A stretch of DNA of 64,000 bases from Micrococcales bacterium (GTDB lineage Bacteria; Actinomycetota; Actinomycetes; S36-B12; UBA10799), in contig JADKAV010000002.1 in the NCBI GenBank assembly GCA_016719135.1, positions 186,001-250,000 of the forward strand, written 5' to 3'. The notes under the pieces are model-generated. The model did not search any database, was not told where the DNA came from, and saw only the letters and a list, made by a program, of their open reading frames with translations. The stretch's first letter is position 1. Each line of letters starts with the position of its first letter. Below are positions 1 through 8,809 of the stretch, in pieces. Made by a program: the position numbers and the translations under genes.

Positions 1-416
1 CCGCAGCGCACACGATAGAAGTCGCCGTGCCCCAACGACTTGCGCAGGCTGCGCAGGCCGTTGTGACCGTTGTCCCCGCCGCCATGCTTGACCCGCAGCG
101 CTCCCAGCGGGATGTCCAACTCGTCGTGGATGACCACAAGATTGTCGGTCTTGGTGAAGTCCAGTACGGCCTTCACCGGCCCGCCGCTCTCGTTCATGTA
201 GGTCCGGGCTTTGACCAGCACGACGCGACAGTGCTGCGGAGTTCCCACGAATGCGTGCCCCTCGGCGGCATCCGCGTGGGCACGTCGGTGCCGCGCGAAC
301 TGCAGTCCGAGTCGCCCGGCCAGCTCCTCGACCACCAGGTAGCCGACGTTGTGGCGCGTGCGTTGGTACTCCCGGCCCGGATTGCCCAGCCCGACGACGA
401 CCCAGCTTTCGGTCAC
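1..416 (-). CDS. pth: Peptidyl-tRNA hydrolase (partial, C-terminus beyond window)
   Basis: Pth hydrolyses peptidyl-tRNA that has dropped off ribosomes, recycling tRNA in the cytoplasm. The reading frame begins with GTG (MTESWVVVGLGNPG) and shows the family's key residues: Asn12 in GLGNPG, His22 in TRHNVGY, Asn75 in YMNESGG and Asp98 in HDELD. About 138 of the usual ~190 residues are inside the window; the rest lies left of base 1. The GTG overlaps the TGA of rplY (GTGA), so the two genes are translationally coupled. The rplY-pth pair downstream of prs-glmU is standard in actinobacteria. Identification is firm; only the truncation by the window limits it. Confidence 0.95.
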   Translation of the reverse strand, partial: MTESWVVVGLGNPGREYQRTRHNVGYLVVEELAGRLGLQFARHRRAHADAAEGHAFVGTPQHCRVVLVKARTYMNESGGPVKAVLDFTKTDNLVVIHDELDIPLGALRVKHGGGDNGHNGLRSLRKSLGHGDFYRVRC

Positions 417-994
417 TCGTCGCTGGAGGCCTCGTCGCCCCCGGCCTCCGCGGCCTCACCCTCGGTCTCACCGGCAGCTTCTGCGGCGTCCTCGGCGGCA
501 GCCGCAGCCGCAGCGGCCTCGGCCTGCGCCTTGAGTTCGGCCTCGAGACGCTCGACCGCGGCATCGATCACGGCATCCGGATCGGCACCCTCGCCCAGCA
601 TTTCGCTGACGATCTCGGATAGGGCGATGGGGTCGAGTTCCTTCTCCACAGCGACGTCCTCGGCCCGACCCATGATCTCGGCCTCCACCTGGCGGGCACG
701 CAGCGCGGCCCGGTCCAAGGTGATCAGGTCGAGGTGCTTGAGGTCGTGACGCACCGGGTGGCGCTGGATGTCACGGGGAGCAGTGGGGATGACGTCGCCG
801 TCGATGTCGATCTCGAGGATGACCTTCGTCTGCTTGAGTGCCTGACTCAGGGCGTGGTCGTCGAGGCTGATGTGGCGGGGCTCTTCGCCGTCGCCGTAGA
901 GCACCGCGGGCACCTGCCCGTCGCGGCGCAGTCGACGCGCGGCACCCTTGCCGAATTCGTTGCGTGGTTGTGCGGTGAGGCGGATCTCTGCCAT
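413..994 (-). CDS. rplY: 50S ribosomal protein L25/general stress protein Ctc
   Basis: L25/Ctc binds 5S rRNA in the large subunit. The 193-residue protein starts at MAEIRLTAQPRNEFGKG, the typical L25 N-terminus, and has the long CTC form: an N-terminal 5S-binding beta-barrel, then the TL5/CTC C-terminal domain, then a low-complexity acidic and alanine-rich tail (roughly residues 155-193) typical of actinobacteria. In-frame extension upstream of this ATG is possible but has no family counterpart. Its stop overlaps the pth GTG. A 658-bp repeat-filled gap separates it from prs, so it probably has its own promoter despite the shared strand. Confidence 0.95.
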   Translation of the reverse strand: MAEIRLTAQPRNEFGKGAARRLRRDGQVPAVLYGDGEEPRHISLDDHALSQALKQTKVILEIDIDGDVIPTAPRDIQRHPVRHDLKHLDLITLDRAALRARQVEAEIMGRAEDVAVEKELDPIALSEIVSEMLGEGADPDAVIDAAVERLEAELKAQAEAAAAAAAAEDAAEAAGETEGEAAEAGGDEASSDE

Positions 995-1118
995 GTGTGC
1001 TCCCGGTCGTTGATCATGGGTGACCGGAAGGGCTCGTCGATAACGGGGCCGCAAGGCCGCCCTCGCCGGGTCTTCGGCAAGTGTACCCGCGAGGATGCTG
1101 GCGTCTGTGGCTGGGCTC

Positions 1119-1636
1119 GACCATCAAAGCGGGGCCACACAGTCAGGACTGCGCCTTCTCCGGCCCCCGTTTGAAGGCCGGACTCAGCACATAAGCCGCG
1201 AAACGGGCGACGTGACCATCAAAGCAGGGCCGCACAGTCAGCACTGCGCCATTTCCGGCCCCCGTTTAATGGCCGGACTCAGCACATAACGCCCGAAGTT
1301 CCTTGTCCGGCCCCGGTTAAAGGCGATACGGACGGCTCAACCATTAACACAGGGCCACCGAGTCAGGACCGCACCTTTTCCGGCCCCGTTTAAAGGCCGG
1401 ACTCACCACATAACACCCGAAACGGACGGCGTGACCATCAAAGCGGGGCCACAAAGTCAGCACTGCGCCATTTCCGGCCCCCGTTTAAAGGCCGGACTCA
1501 CCACATAACGCCCGAAACGGACGGCTCGACCATCAAGACAGGGCCACACAGTCAGGACTGCGCCATTTCCGGCCCCGGTTTAACGGACGAAACGGGCGAC
1601 GTCACCATCAAAGCAGGGCCGCACGCCGCCGACGCG
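1119..1636. repeat. Tandem array of ~95-bp degenerate repeats between prs and rplY
   Basis: The 658-bp gap between rplY and prs contains no credible gene. It holds about six degenerate copies of a unit anchored by CCATCAAAGC(G/A)GGGCC, starting near 1121, 1216, 1341, 1435, 1530 and 1605. Three of the intervals are 94-95 bp. A partial unit near 1290-1335 lengthens one interval to 125 bp, and the last copy is shortened to 75 bp. Each unit carries a small palindrome, CCGGCC(C)CCGTTTAAAGGCCGG, followed by ACTCA(G/C)CACATAAC. Unit boundaries are my reading by eye; function is unknown. Confidence 0.8.
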
Positions 1637-1652
1637 ACCCAGTTATGCAGGA

Positions 1653-2624
1653 TCAGCCCTCGAACAGACTGGTGACCGAACCGTCCCTGAACACCTCGTT
1701 GATCGCGCGGGCGATCAATGGCGCGATCGGCAGAACGGTGAGTTTGTCGAAACGACGTTCGCTGGGGATCGGCAGCGTGTCGGTGACGATCACCTCGGTG
1801 ATCCGCGAGTTCTTCAGCCGCTCGGTGGCCGGGTCGCTGAGCACGCCGTGGGTGGCAGTGACGACGACCTCCGCGGCCCCCTCGTCGAACAGGGTCTCCG
1901 CCGCCTTCGTGATGGTGCCACCGGTGTCGATCATGTCGTCGACGATCACACACACCCGGTCCTTGACCTCGCCCACGACCTCGAGCACGGACACCTGGTT
2001 CGGCACGTTCGGGTCACGACGCTTGTGGATGATCGCCAACGGGGATCCCAGGACATCGGTCCAGCGCTCGGCGACCCGCACCCGGCCGGCATCCGGAGAC
2101 ACGATCGTCAGCCGGTCGCGCTCGACGTTCCTACCCACATATTCCGACAGCAGCGGCAGCGCGAACAAGTGATCGACCGGTCCGTCGAAGAAACCCTGAA
2201 TCTGAGAGGTGTGCAGGTCCACGGACATCAAACGATCAGCACCGGCCGTGGCGAACAGGTTGGCCAGCAGGCGCGCGGTGATCGGCTCGCGGCCGCGGTG
2301 CTTCTTGTCCTGTCTGGCGTACCCGTAGAAGGGGATCACCACGGTGATCCGTTTGGCCGACGCCCGCTTCAGGGCATCGACCATGATCAACTGCTCCATG
2401 ATGGCCTTGTTCAACGGCTCGGCGTGCGACTGGATGACAAAAGCGTCGCTTCCGCGCACACTCTCCTCGAACCTGACGAAGATCTCGCCGTTGGCGAAGT
2501 CGTAGATCTTCGTCGGCGAGACGTCACAACCGAGTTCGACGGCGATGTACTCAGCCAGCTCCGGGTGCGTACGCCCCGAGAACAACATCAGTTTCTTCTG
2601 AGATGGCGTAATCAGTTCCGACAC
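1653..2624 (-). CDS. prs: Ribose-phosphate pyrophosphokinase
   Basis: PRPP synthase transfers pyrophosphate from ATP to ribose-5-phosphate, feeding purine, pyrimidine, His, Trp and NAD synthesis. The 323-residue protein contains FSGRTHPELAEYIA at the N-terminus, the YDFANGEIFVRFEESVRG segment, the flexible catalytic loop RQDKKHRGREPITARL and the PRPP-binding signature VIVDDMIDTGGT. I chose GTG at 2624 (VSELITPSQKK) because GAGGGG lies about six bases upstream; a longer in-frame start at 2678 adds 18 unconserved residues. It lies directly downstream of glmU, as in other actinobacteria, and probably shares its transcript. Confidence 0.95.
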   Translation of the reverse strand: MSELITPSQKKLMLFSGRTHPELAEYIAVELGCDVSPTKIYDFANGEIFVRFEESVRGSDAFVIQSHAEPLNKAIMEQLIMVDALKRASAKRITVVIPFYGYARQDKKHRGREPITARLLANLFATAGADRLMSVDLHTSQIQGFFDGPVDHLFALPLLSEYVGRNVERDRLTIVSPDAGRVRVAERWTDVLGSPLAIIHKRRDPNVPNQVSVLEVVGEVKDRVCVIVDDMIDTGGTITKAAETLFDEGAAEVVVTATHGVLSDPATERLKNSRITEVIVTDTLPIPSERRFDKLTVLPIAPLIARAINEVFRDGSVTSLFEG

Positions 2625-2721
2625 GAGTACCCCTCGCCGATGTCCAGCACGAACGCCTTCAGCGTAGCCCCCGGTCATCTCTCACCGATCCGGAAGTCCC
2701 GGATTGGCGCCGGCAGTTGTG

Positions 2722-4137
2722 TCAGTTCTCGTCATCCGAGGCGGCGGCCCGAGCCGAAGACGTTTCCGGACGGTTGGCCACAACCCAGCCCTCAACGTTG
2801 CGCTGCCGAGCGCGACCCACCGCCAGATCGCCCGGGCCCACGTCGGCGGTGATGACAGAACCGGCTGCCGTGTAAGCCCCATCGCCGATGGTCAATGGCG
2901 CAACGAGCATGCTGTCCGAGCCGATCCGTGCGTGCTTGCCGACGACCGTGCGGTGCTTGGCCACCCCGTCGTAGTTGACGAAGACGGTGGCGGCCCCGAT
3001 GTTGCTGCCTTCCCCGATCTGCGCGTCCCCCACGTATGACAGGTGGGGGACTTTGGCACCTTCGCCCACCTCGGTGTTCTTGATCTCGACGAAGGCGCCC
3101 GCCTTGCTGCTCGAAGCCAGGCGAGTGCCCGGCCGCAAGTAGGTGAACGGGCCGACGGTGGCACGCGCACCGATGCTCGCGCCCAGACAGTGGCTCTTCA
3201 GGACGGTGGCTCCTTGTCCGACTTCACAGTCCACCAGCGTCGTGTCCGGACCGATCACCGCACCGCCGGCCACGGTCGTGCGACCGGCCAGTTGGGTGTT
3301 GCGGCAGATCAGCACGTCGGGCTCCAGCACCACATCGGCACCGATCCACGTGGTCGAGGGGTCCTCGACCGTCACCCCATCACGCATCCACCGGCGCGCC
3401 ACCCGATCGCGCAGCACCGCACCGGCCGCAGCGAGTTGCACACGGTCATTGATGCCGTGGATCTCTTCGGCGTCCTCAGCAAGGTAGGCAGATACCGGTA
3501 GGCCCTGCTCGACCAGCCACCCGATCACATCCGTCAGATATTCCTCGCCCTGCGCGTTATGGCTTCCGATGTTCTGCAGACCATCGCGCAAGGCGTCTGC
3601 GGCGAACAGGTACAGCCCACTGTTGATCTCATCGATCTCGAGTTGTTCGTCAGTTGCGTCCCGGTGCTCGACAATGCTGCGAACGCCTCGGTCGTCGCGC
3701 ACGATGCGCCCGTAGCCGGTGGGGTCGGGCATCCGAGCGGTGAGCACCGTGGCTGCCGCGCCCGACTGGTCGTGCTCGGCGATCAGGCTGCTCAACGTCG
3801 CGCCCGTCAGCAGTGGGGTGTCACCTGCCAGCACCATGACCGTGTCCGCGTCCTGCCGAATCTGAGGCAGGGCCTGCCGCACCGCATCCCCGGTGCCTCG
3901 CATCTGCGCCTGGACAGCGGTGCGGGTGGTAGGCGCCACGGTGGCCAGGTACTCGGCGACCGCTTCACGCTGGTGCCCGACCACGACCACGACATCCGCG
4001 ATGTCCGCCGCGTGCACGGCCCGCAGTACGTGCCCGAGCAGGGGTTCACCGGCTACTTCATGCAGCACCTTGGCTTTGGTCGATTTCATACGGGTGCCGA
4101 GACCGGCAGCCAGAACGACAGCAACTGGATGAGTCAC
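2722..4137 (-). CDS. glmU: Bifunctional UDP-GlcNAc pyrophosphorylase/glucosamine-1-phosphate N-acetyltransferase
   Basis: GlmU makes UDP-GlcNAc, the precursor for peptidoglycan, in two steps. The 471-residue protein has the N-terminal nucleotidyltransferase domain (VVLAAGLGTRMKS at about residues 7-19; GDTPLL; INSGLY) and, from about residue 255, the left-handed beta-helix acetyltransferase domain with hexapeptide repeats, GAFVEIKNTEVG, HLSYVGDAQIGEG and NIGAATVFVNYDG. The start is GTG (MTHPVAVVLAAG). A short Ser/Ala/acidic tail ends the protein. It precedes prs by about 100 bases on the same strand, probably as one operon. Confidence 0.96.
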   Translation of the reverse strand: MTHPVAVVLAAGLGTRMKSTKAKVLHEVAGEPLLGHVLRAVHAADIADVVVVVGHQREAVAEYLATVAPTTRTAVQAQMRGTGDAVRQALPQIRQDADTVMVLAGDTPLLTGATLSSLIAEHDQSGAAATVLTARMPDPTGYGRIVRDDRGVRSIVEHRDATDEQLEIDEINSGLYLFAADALRDGLQNIGSHNAQGEEYLTDVIGWLVEQGLPVSAYLAEDAEEIHGINDRVQLAAAGAVLRDRVARRWMRDGVTVEDPSTTWIGADVVLEPDVLICRNTQLAGRTTVAGGAVIGPDTTLVDCEVGQGATVLKSHCLGASIGARATVGPFTYLRPGTRLASSSKAGAFVEIKNTEVGEGAKVPHLSYVGDAQIGEGSNIGAATVFVNYDGVAKHRTVVGKHARIGSDSMLVAPLTIGDGAYTAAGSVITADVGPGDLAVGRARQRNVEGWVVANRPETSSARAAASDDEN

Positions 4138-4237
4138 ACGATGGACTCTAGTGGCGCTCCCGGCATGATCCTGCGGTCACGGCCTTCTTGTCACCGGTAC
4201 GCTGGCCAGCAACGCTGCCGGCCCCGCCCCGCCTCCG

Positions 4238-4365
4238 AAAGTGGGCATGGACCAGCCCATCTGCCCACTTCGTGAGGCACATTCGCGACATATCGGCCAA
4301 AACGTCGCGAGACTCCTCACGAACTGGGCAGAACTACGGCCTGCACGTCGGGTAATGCCCACTTT
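4238..4365. repeat. 128-bp nested inverted repeat upstream of glmU
   Basis: Three concentric inverted repeats lie between glmU and tRNA-Gln. The outer arms are AAAGTGGGCAT (4238-4248) and ATGCCCACTTT (4355-4365), perfect over 11 bp. The middle arms are CTGCCCACTTCGTGAGG (4261-4277) and CCTCACGAACTGGGCAG (4315-4331), with one mismatch in 17 bp. The inner arms are TCGCGAC (4283-4289) and GTCGCGA (4304-4310). The surrounding gap 4138-4411 holds no credible gene. It could be a transcribed structured RNA, a leader for glmU or a miniature mobile element; the sequence alone does not decide. Confidence 0.7.
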
Positions 4366-4411
4366 GTGCGCAGAGGGTGATGCGAGCTCACGAAGACCAC
4401 CGGCCAGTTAG

Positions 4412-4483
4412 CTCCCCGCAGAGGATTCGAACCTCTAATGCCTGGACCAAAACCAGGAGTGTTGCCGATTACACCAACGGGGA
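4412..4483 (-). tRNA. tRNA-Gln (anticodon UUG)
   Basis: A 72-nt cloverleaf on the minus strand. The acceptor stem TCCCCGT pairs with GCGGGGA (one G-T), the anticodon stem is CCTGG/CCAGG with loop TTTTGGT (anticodon TTG, reading CAA), and the T arm is AGAGG-TTCGAAT-CCTCT. The discriminator is G and the terminal CCA is not encoded. Confidence 0.96.
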
Positions 4484-4547
4484 TCAGCGCGACCAAGGTT
4501 ACCGCCCTGCACCTGCTGCCCCGACAAGGCAGTCGCCCGGCCGGCCC

Positions 4548-5474
4548 CTAATCCTGTGCGCGCGTGATGCGAGCGCCGGGAACCGGGCCGGTGGCGATCT
4601 TCGCACTGCGGCACAATCCCGTGCCGGACAAGGCGACCGCGAGTTCCATCGCGTGCTCGGGGTCCTTGGCCAGGAACACGCAGGTCGGGCCGCTGCCGCT
4701 GACCATCGCTCCCAGAGCGCCGTAGTCGATCCCGGCCTCGAGCAGCAGATCAAGTTCGGGCCGCATGGAGATGGCTGCCGCCTGCAGATCGTTGTGCAGA
4801 TACGTTCCCACGGCTTCGTGGTCGCCGCGCCTCAGCGCAGCCAGCAGTGCCCGGGGCACAGCCGGGGCAGGTACGTCTCGGGTCGCATTGAGTCGGTCGA
4901 ACGTCGCGTAGACCTCCGGGGTGGATAGCGAGGTGAACGATGTCGCCACGACCCACACGAACGTGCCGGTGGTGAGCACCGGGGTCAGCACCTCCCCCCG
5001 GGACGCGCCCAGAGCAGTACCCCCGTGCAGGCCGAACGGCACGTCCGAACCCAGTTCAGCACCCAGCTCGGACAATTCGTCCAGGGCTAGGCCCAGCCCC
5101 CAGAGGGCGTTGCACGCCACCAGCGCCGCCGCCGCGTCGGTTGACCCTCCGGCCATTCCGCCTGCCACCGGGATCGATTTGCTCAAGATCAGTCGAGCCC
5201 CTTGCTTGACTTTGTACTTCCGCTTGAGCAGGCGCGCGGCCTTGAGCGCCAGATTCGTGCCGCCCTTGGGCACACGCCCGCTACCCGGGGCGATCTCCAA
5301 TTGCACCGCTGTCCCCGGGTCTGCCACAGCCGTCACATGATCGACCATGTCCAGGGCTTGGAAGACCGTGGCCAACTCGTGGTAGCCATCGGCGCGCAGC
5401 GGCCCAACACCTAGGAAGAGGTTGATCTTTGCCGGGGAATCGACGCCGACAGACGAAGGGAGCGCCACGTCCAC
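4548..5474 (-). CDS. ispE: 4-(cytidine 5'-diphospho)-2-C-methyl-D-erythritol kinase
   Basis: IspE phosphorylates CDP-methylerythritol with ATP in the MEP isoprenoid pathway. The 308-residue GHMP-kinase protein shows PAKINLFLGVGPLRADGYHE near residues 14-33, the glycine-rich ATP loop PVAGGMAGGSTDAAAAL, and MVSGSGPTCVFLA near the C-terminus. The GTG start lies three bases after the rsmA stop, so it is the last gene of a tatD-rsmA-ispE operon. This order is conserved in actinobacteria. Length and motifs fit the family with no missing key residue. Confidence 0.95.
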   Translation of the reverse strand: MDVALPSSVGVDSPAKINLFLGVGPLRADGYHELATVFQALDMVDHVTAVADPGTAVQLEIAPGSGRVPKGGTNLALKAARLLKRKYKVKQGARLILSKSIPVAGGMAGGSTDAAAALVACNALWGLGLALDELSELGAELGSDVPFGLHGGTALGASRGEVLTPVLTTGTFVWVVATSFTSLSTPEVYATFDRLNATRDVPAPAVPRALLAALRRGDHEAVGTYLHNDLQAAAISMRPELDLLLEAGIDYGALGAMVSGSGPTCVFLAKDPEHAMELAVALSGTGLCRSAKIATGPVPGARITRAQD

Positions 5475-5477
5475 AGG

Positions 5478-6323
5478 CTATTGCGCAAGCAGCCTGAACT
5501 TCGCGCTGGCCAGCGCCCGGAACTCCTGCACGGACAGCGATTCACCGCGCCGGCCCGGGTCGATCCCTGCCTGATCCAGCACCGAGCCAGCCGTAAGCGG
5601 TTGCGCCCACCCCCGCAGCGCCCCGCGCAGCATCTTCCGGCGCTGAGCAAACGCCGCATCGACGGCGGCGAACGTCTCGAGCCGCAATTCCGGGGCCGTC
5701 TGCGGATGTCTGGTGAAACCGACCAGACCGGATTGGACGTTGGGGGTAGGCCAGAAGACGTCCGCTGGCACCTTGCCCAACCAACGGGTGGTCGCCCACC
5801 AAGCGGCTTTCACCGTGGGAATCCCGTAGTCGCGGGAGCCGGGCTCGGCGGTCAGCCGATGAGCCACTTCCGCCTGCACCATGATGACCCCGGACTCGAC
5901 TGTGGCGAACCGCTCGAGCACGTTGAGAAGAATCGGCACGCCGGTGTTGTAGGGCAGATTGGCCACGAAACTCGTGGGGGCCAGGTCCGACGCCGTCATG
6001 GACACCGCGTCCTCACAGCGCACGTGCAGCCGCTCAGCGGCCTGGTCGTCAAGTTCGGCCACGGTCTGCGGCAGGCGTGCGGCCAGTCGGGGGTCGATCT
6101 CGACGGCCTCGACCGCGGCACCCGTCTCCAGCAGCGCCAGAGTCAGCGAGCCCAGACCAGGTCCCACCTCCAGCACCAGGTCGTCGGAGCCCACGCGGGC
6201 CAGAGCGGCGATCCGACGAACCGTGTTGGGATCGATGACGAAGTTCTGCCCCAGCCGCTTGGTCGGCCGCAGATCCAACTCGCGGGCGAGTTCCCGGATG
6301 CGCGCAGGACCCAACGAGGCCAT
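5478..6323 (-). CDS. rsmA: 16S rRNA (adenine1518/1519-N6)-dimethyltransferase (KsgA)
   Basis: RsmA dimethylates two adjacent adenines near the 3' end of 16S rRNA during 30S maturation. The 281-residue protein starts at MASLGPARIREL, followed by RPTKRLGQNFVIDPNTV. It has SAM motif I EVGPGLGSLTLALLETG, the acidic motif II AVEIDPRL, and the catalytic NLPYNTG. A longer in-frame extension upstream is rejected because ATG at 6323 overlaps the tatD stop (TGATG), giving a clean coupled start. It is followed at three bases by ispE. Confidence 0.95.
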   Translation of the reverse strand: MASLGPARIRELARELDLRPTKRLGQNFVIDPNTVRRIAALARVGSDDLVLEVGPGLGSLTLALLETGAAVEAVEIDPRLAARLPQTVAELDDQAAERLHVRCEDAVSMTASDLAPTSFVANLPYNTGVPILLNVLERFATVESGVIMVQAEVAHRLTAEPGSRDYGIPTVKAAWWATTRWLGKVPADVFWPTPNVQSGLVGFTRHPQTAPELRLETFAAVDAAFAQRRKMLRGALRGWAQPLTAGSVLDQAGIDPGRRGESLSVQEFRALASAKFRLLAQ

Positions 6324-7180
6324 CAGAACGCGCCGAACGCCTCGAAGGTGTTGTCCCGCACGGTCTGACACATCTCGTCGAGGTCGGCCGACAGGTGTTC
6401 GGACATCAAGCGGATGGTCCACGGGATCAGGTAGGAGGCATTCGGTTTGCCGCGATACGGCATGGGCGCCAGGAACGGGGCGTCGGTCTCCACCAGTATG
6501 CGGTCGCGGGGGACCACCGCCAGCGCCTCGCGCAGAGATCCAGCGTTCTTGAAGGTGACCACTCCGGCGAACGAACAGAACCAACCACGCTGGGTGACTG
6601 CCTCGGCGAACGCCGCGTCGCCGCTGAAGCAGTGCATTACCACGCGGCGCGGGGCACCTTCATCGTCCATGATGCGCAGGATGTCAGCGTGGGCATCCCG
6701 GTCGTGGATCACCAGCGTCTTGTCGAGGTGCTTGGCGAGATCGATGTGCCGGCGGAAGGATTCCTCCTGCACTGCACGGCCAGGGGGATCCGTGCGGAAG
6801 AAGTCCATCCCGGTCTCACCGATCGCGACAACCCGGTCGTCCGTGGCCAGTTCGGCGATGTCCTGCCATGCGGCCTGCAGGTTCGGCCGGCCATGTTCGG
6901 CATCGATCCGGGGGGCCTCGTTGGGATGCAGAGCAACCGCAGCGACCACTTGCGCCCAGTCGTGCGCTATCCGCACGGCCTCCCGGGAACTGGCGACGTC
7001 GACCCCGACCTGAATCACAGCATCCACGCCCACGGCCTCGCCGGCCGCGAGTGCGGTGTCCACCGCCAAGCCCCGCTCGCCGTCGCGTCCGGCAGCACCG
7101 ATGTCCAGGTGGCAATGACTGTCGATCACCGGGCTGGGTAGCGGGTCCGGCAGCGGCGGGTAGGCGACCGGTAGCGTCAC
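6323..7180 (-). CDS. tatD: TatD family metal-dependent hydrolase (putative DNase)
   Basis: TatD-type amidohydrolase-fold proteins act as metal-dependent 3'-5' exonucleases. The 285-residue protein shows the metal-site motifs in order: VIDSHCHLD near residue 20, GETGMDFFR, VIHDRDAH, VMHCFSGD and LVETDAPFLAP. I chose GTG at 7180 (MTLPVAYPPLPDP), which overlaps the metG stop as GTGA; longer in-frame starts would run well into metG. Position between metG and rsmA is the classic actinobacterial arrangement. The precise physiological substrate is not established. Confidence 0.92.
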   Translation of the reverse strand: MTLPVAYPPLPDPLPSPVIDSHCHLDIGAAGRDGERGLAVDTALAAGEAVGVDAVIQVGVDVASSREAVRIAHDWAQVVAAVALHPNEAPRIDAEHGRPNLQAAWQDIAELATDDRVVAIGETGMDFFRTDPPGRAVQEESFRRHIDLAKHLDKTLVIHDRDAHADILRIMDDEGAPRRVVMHCFSGDAAFAEAVTQRGWFCSFAGVVTFKNAGSLREALAVVPRDRILVETDAPFLAPMPYRGKPNASYLIPWTIRLMSEHLSADLDEMCQTVRDNTFEAFGAF

Positions 7181-8715
7181 TTCGTGTCCAGTCGCGGGAA
7201 CAACGACTCGCTCTTGGTCACCACACTGCCCGGCGCCAGTTGCCCCCACTGACTCACCGTGAGCACCGACTGCTGACCCAGCTCACCGGCTGCCCCGAGG
7301 CTGTCCCAAATGAGCGAGGTCGCGGCCGGCATGACCGGGTGGTAAAGCACGGCGATGGCTCGCAGGGACTCGCAGATCGTGTAGAGCACAGTGTCCAGGC
7401 GTTGCGCGGTCGCCTCATCCTTGGCCAGCACCCACGGCTGCTGCTCGGTGACGTACACGTTGACGGCATCGACGAACTCCTTGATGGCCAGGATGCCGCC
7501 GCTGAAGTCCAGCCTGCCCATGGCCGCATCTGCCTGTTCGGCGCAGGCGACCAGCAACTCCTGCAACGCGAGGTCCGCGTTCGTGTAGTCGCCGGGCGCG
7601 GGCAACGAACCATCGCGGTAGCGCACCACCATGGCGGTCGCCCGGGAGGCGAGGTTGCCCAGCCCGTTGGCCAGTTCGGCCTGGTACCGGGCGGCCATGT
7701 CCTCCCACGAGAACGAGCCGTCCTGCCCGAACTGGATGGCGCGCAGGAAGTAATAGCGGAAGGCGTCGGCGCCGAAGTCGTCGGTGATGCTCTCCGGAGA
7801 AATCCCGGTGAGCTTGCTCTTGCTCATCTTCTCGCCGCCGACCAGCAGCCAGCCGTGCGCGAACACCTTGTCAGGCAGCGGCAGACCGGCGGCCATCAGC
7901 ATGGCCGGCCAGTACACCGCGTGGAAGCGCAGAATGTCCTTGCCGACCAGGTGGACGTTGGCCGGCCAGATCGACGCGAGCTTCTCGTCGTCCTCGCCGT
8001 AGCCGATGGCGGTGATGTAGTTCAGCAGCGCGTCGAACCAGACGTAGACGACCTGCTTGTCGTCCCACGGCAGGGAGACGCCCCACCCCACACTGGAGCG
8101 CGACATCGAGATGTCCTCCAGCCCGCTCTTGATGAAGGAGACGACCTCGTTGTAGGCGCTCTTGGGTTCCACCGCAGTCGGGTGGCGCTCGTAGTGCTCG
8201 AGCAAAGCATCCTGGAACTGCGCCAGGCGGAAGAAGTAGTTCGACTCGTGCAGCATCTCGACGGGCCGGTCATGGATGGGGCACTTGCCGTCGACCAGGT
8301 CACCGGGCCGTTTGAACTCCTCGCACCCCACGCAGTAGGGGCCTTCGAAGTCGGCCTCGTACACATGCCCGTTGTCGCGCACCGTCTCCCAGAACTTCCG
8401 CACCCCCTTGCGGTGGCGTGTGCTCGTGGTGCGGATGAAGTCGTCGTTGGCCGCCTCGATGGTCTCGAGCACGGGCTTCCACGAGTTCTCGACCAGCCGG
8501 TCGCACCAATCCTGCGGCTCCATGTTGTTCTCGCGGGCCGTGCGCTCGACCTTCGTGCCGTGCTCGTCGGTACCGGTGAGGTAGAACACCGACTCCTGCC
8601 GCTGCCGGTGCCAACGGGTCAGCACATCGCCGGCCACGGTGGTGTAGGCGTGGCCGATGTGGGGGGCGTCGTTGACGTAGTAGATGGGCGTCGTGACGTA
8701 GAACGCCTTGCTCAT
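7177..8715 (-). CDS. metG: Methionyl-tRNA synthetase
   Basis: MetG charges tRNA-Met and initiator tRNA. The 512-residue protein begins MSKAFYVTTPIYYVNDAPHI and contains the HIGH-class signature PHIGHAYTT. The connective zinc region has CVGCEEF and GKCPIHDRPVE, in which one of the two CxxC knuckles reads C-P-I-H. The KMSKS loop reads GGEKMSKSKLTG near residue 300. No C-terminal tRNA-binding (Trbp111) extension is present, which is common in actinobacteria. It is the first gene of the metG-tatD-rsmA-ispE run, with overlapping stop/start codons downstream. Confidence 0.96.
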   Translation of the reverse strand: MSKAFYVTTPIYYVNDAPHIGHAYTTVAGDVLTRWHRQRQESVFYLTGTDEHGTKVERTARENNMEPQDWCDRLVENSWKPVLETIEAANDDFIRTTSTRHRKGVRKFWETVRDNGHVYEADFEGPYCVGCEEFKRPGDLVDGKCPIHDRPVEMLHESNYFFRLAQFQDALLEHYERHPTAVEPKSAYNEVVSFIKSGLEDISMSRSSVGWGVSLPWDDKQVVYVWFDALLNYITAIGYGEDDEKLASIWPANVHLVGKDILRFHAVYWPAMLMAAGLPLPDKVFAHGWLLVGGEKMSKSKLTGISPESITDDFGADAFRYYFLRAIQFGQDGSFSWEDMAARYQAELANGLGNLASRATAMVVRYRDGSLPAPGDYTNADLALQELLVACAEQADAAMGRLDFSGGILAIKEFVDAVNVYVTEQQPWVLAKDEATAQRLDTVLYTICESLRAIAVLYHPVMPAATSLIWDSLGAAGELGQQSVLTVSQWGQLAPGSVVTKSESLFPRLDTK

Positions 8716-8809
8716 GTGGGATCTCCCGGGAATGGTCGATCTTCAGTCTAGAAGCAGCCAGCCCCCCGGCTGACCCAGGACAGCACTTGACGGACTGCGC
8801 GGACGCCGC

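Noticed and set aside
27..749. Plus-strand long open frames over rplY and pth
   Set aside because: They are antisense to genes with clear motifs and have low-complexity Ala/Ser products; shadow of high GC third positions.
1645..2852. Plus-strand frames opposite prs
   Set aside because: prs motifs on the minus strand are complete; these frames have no family signature.
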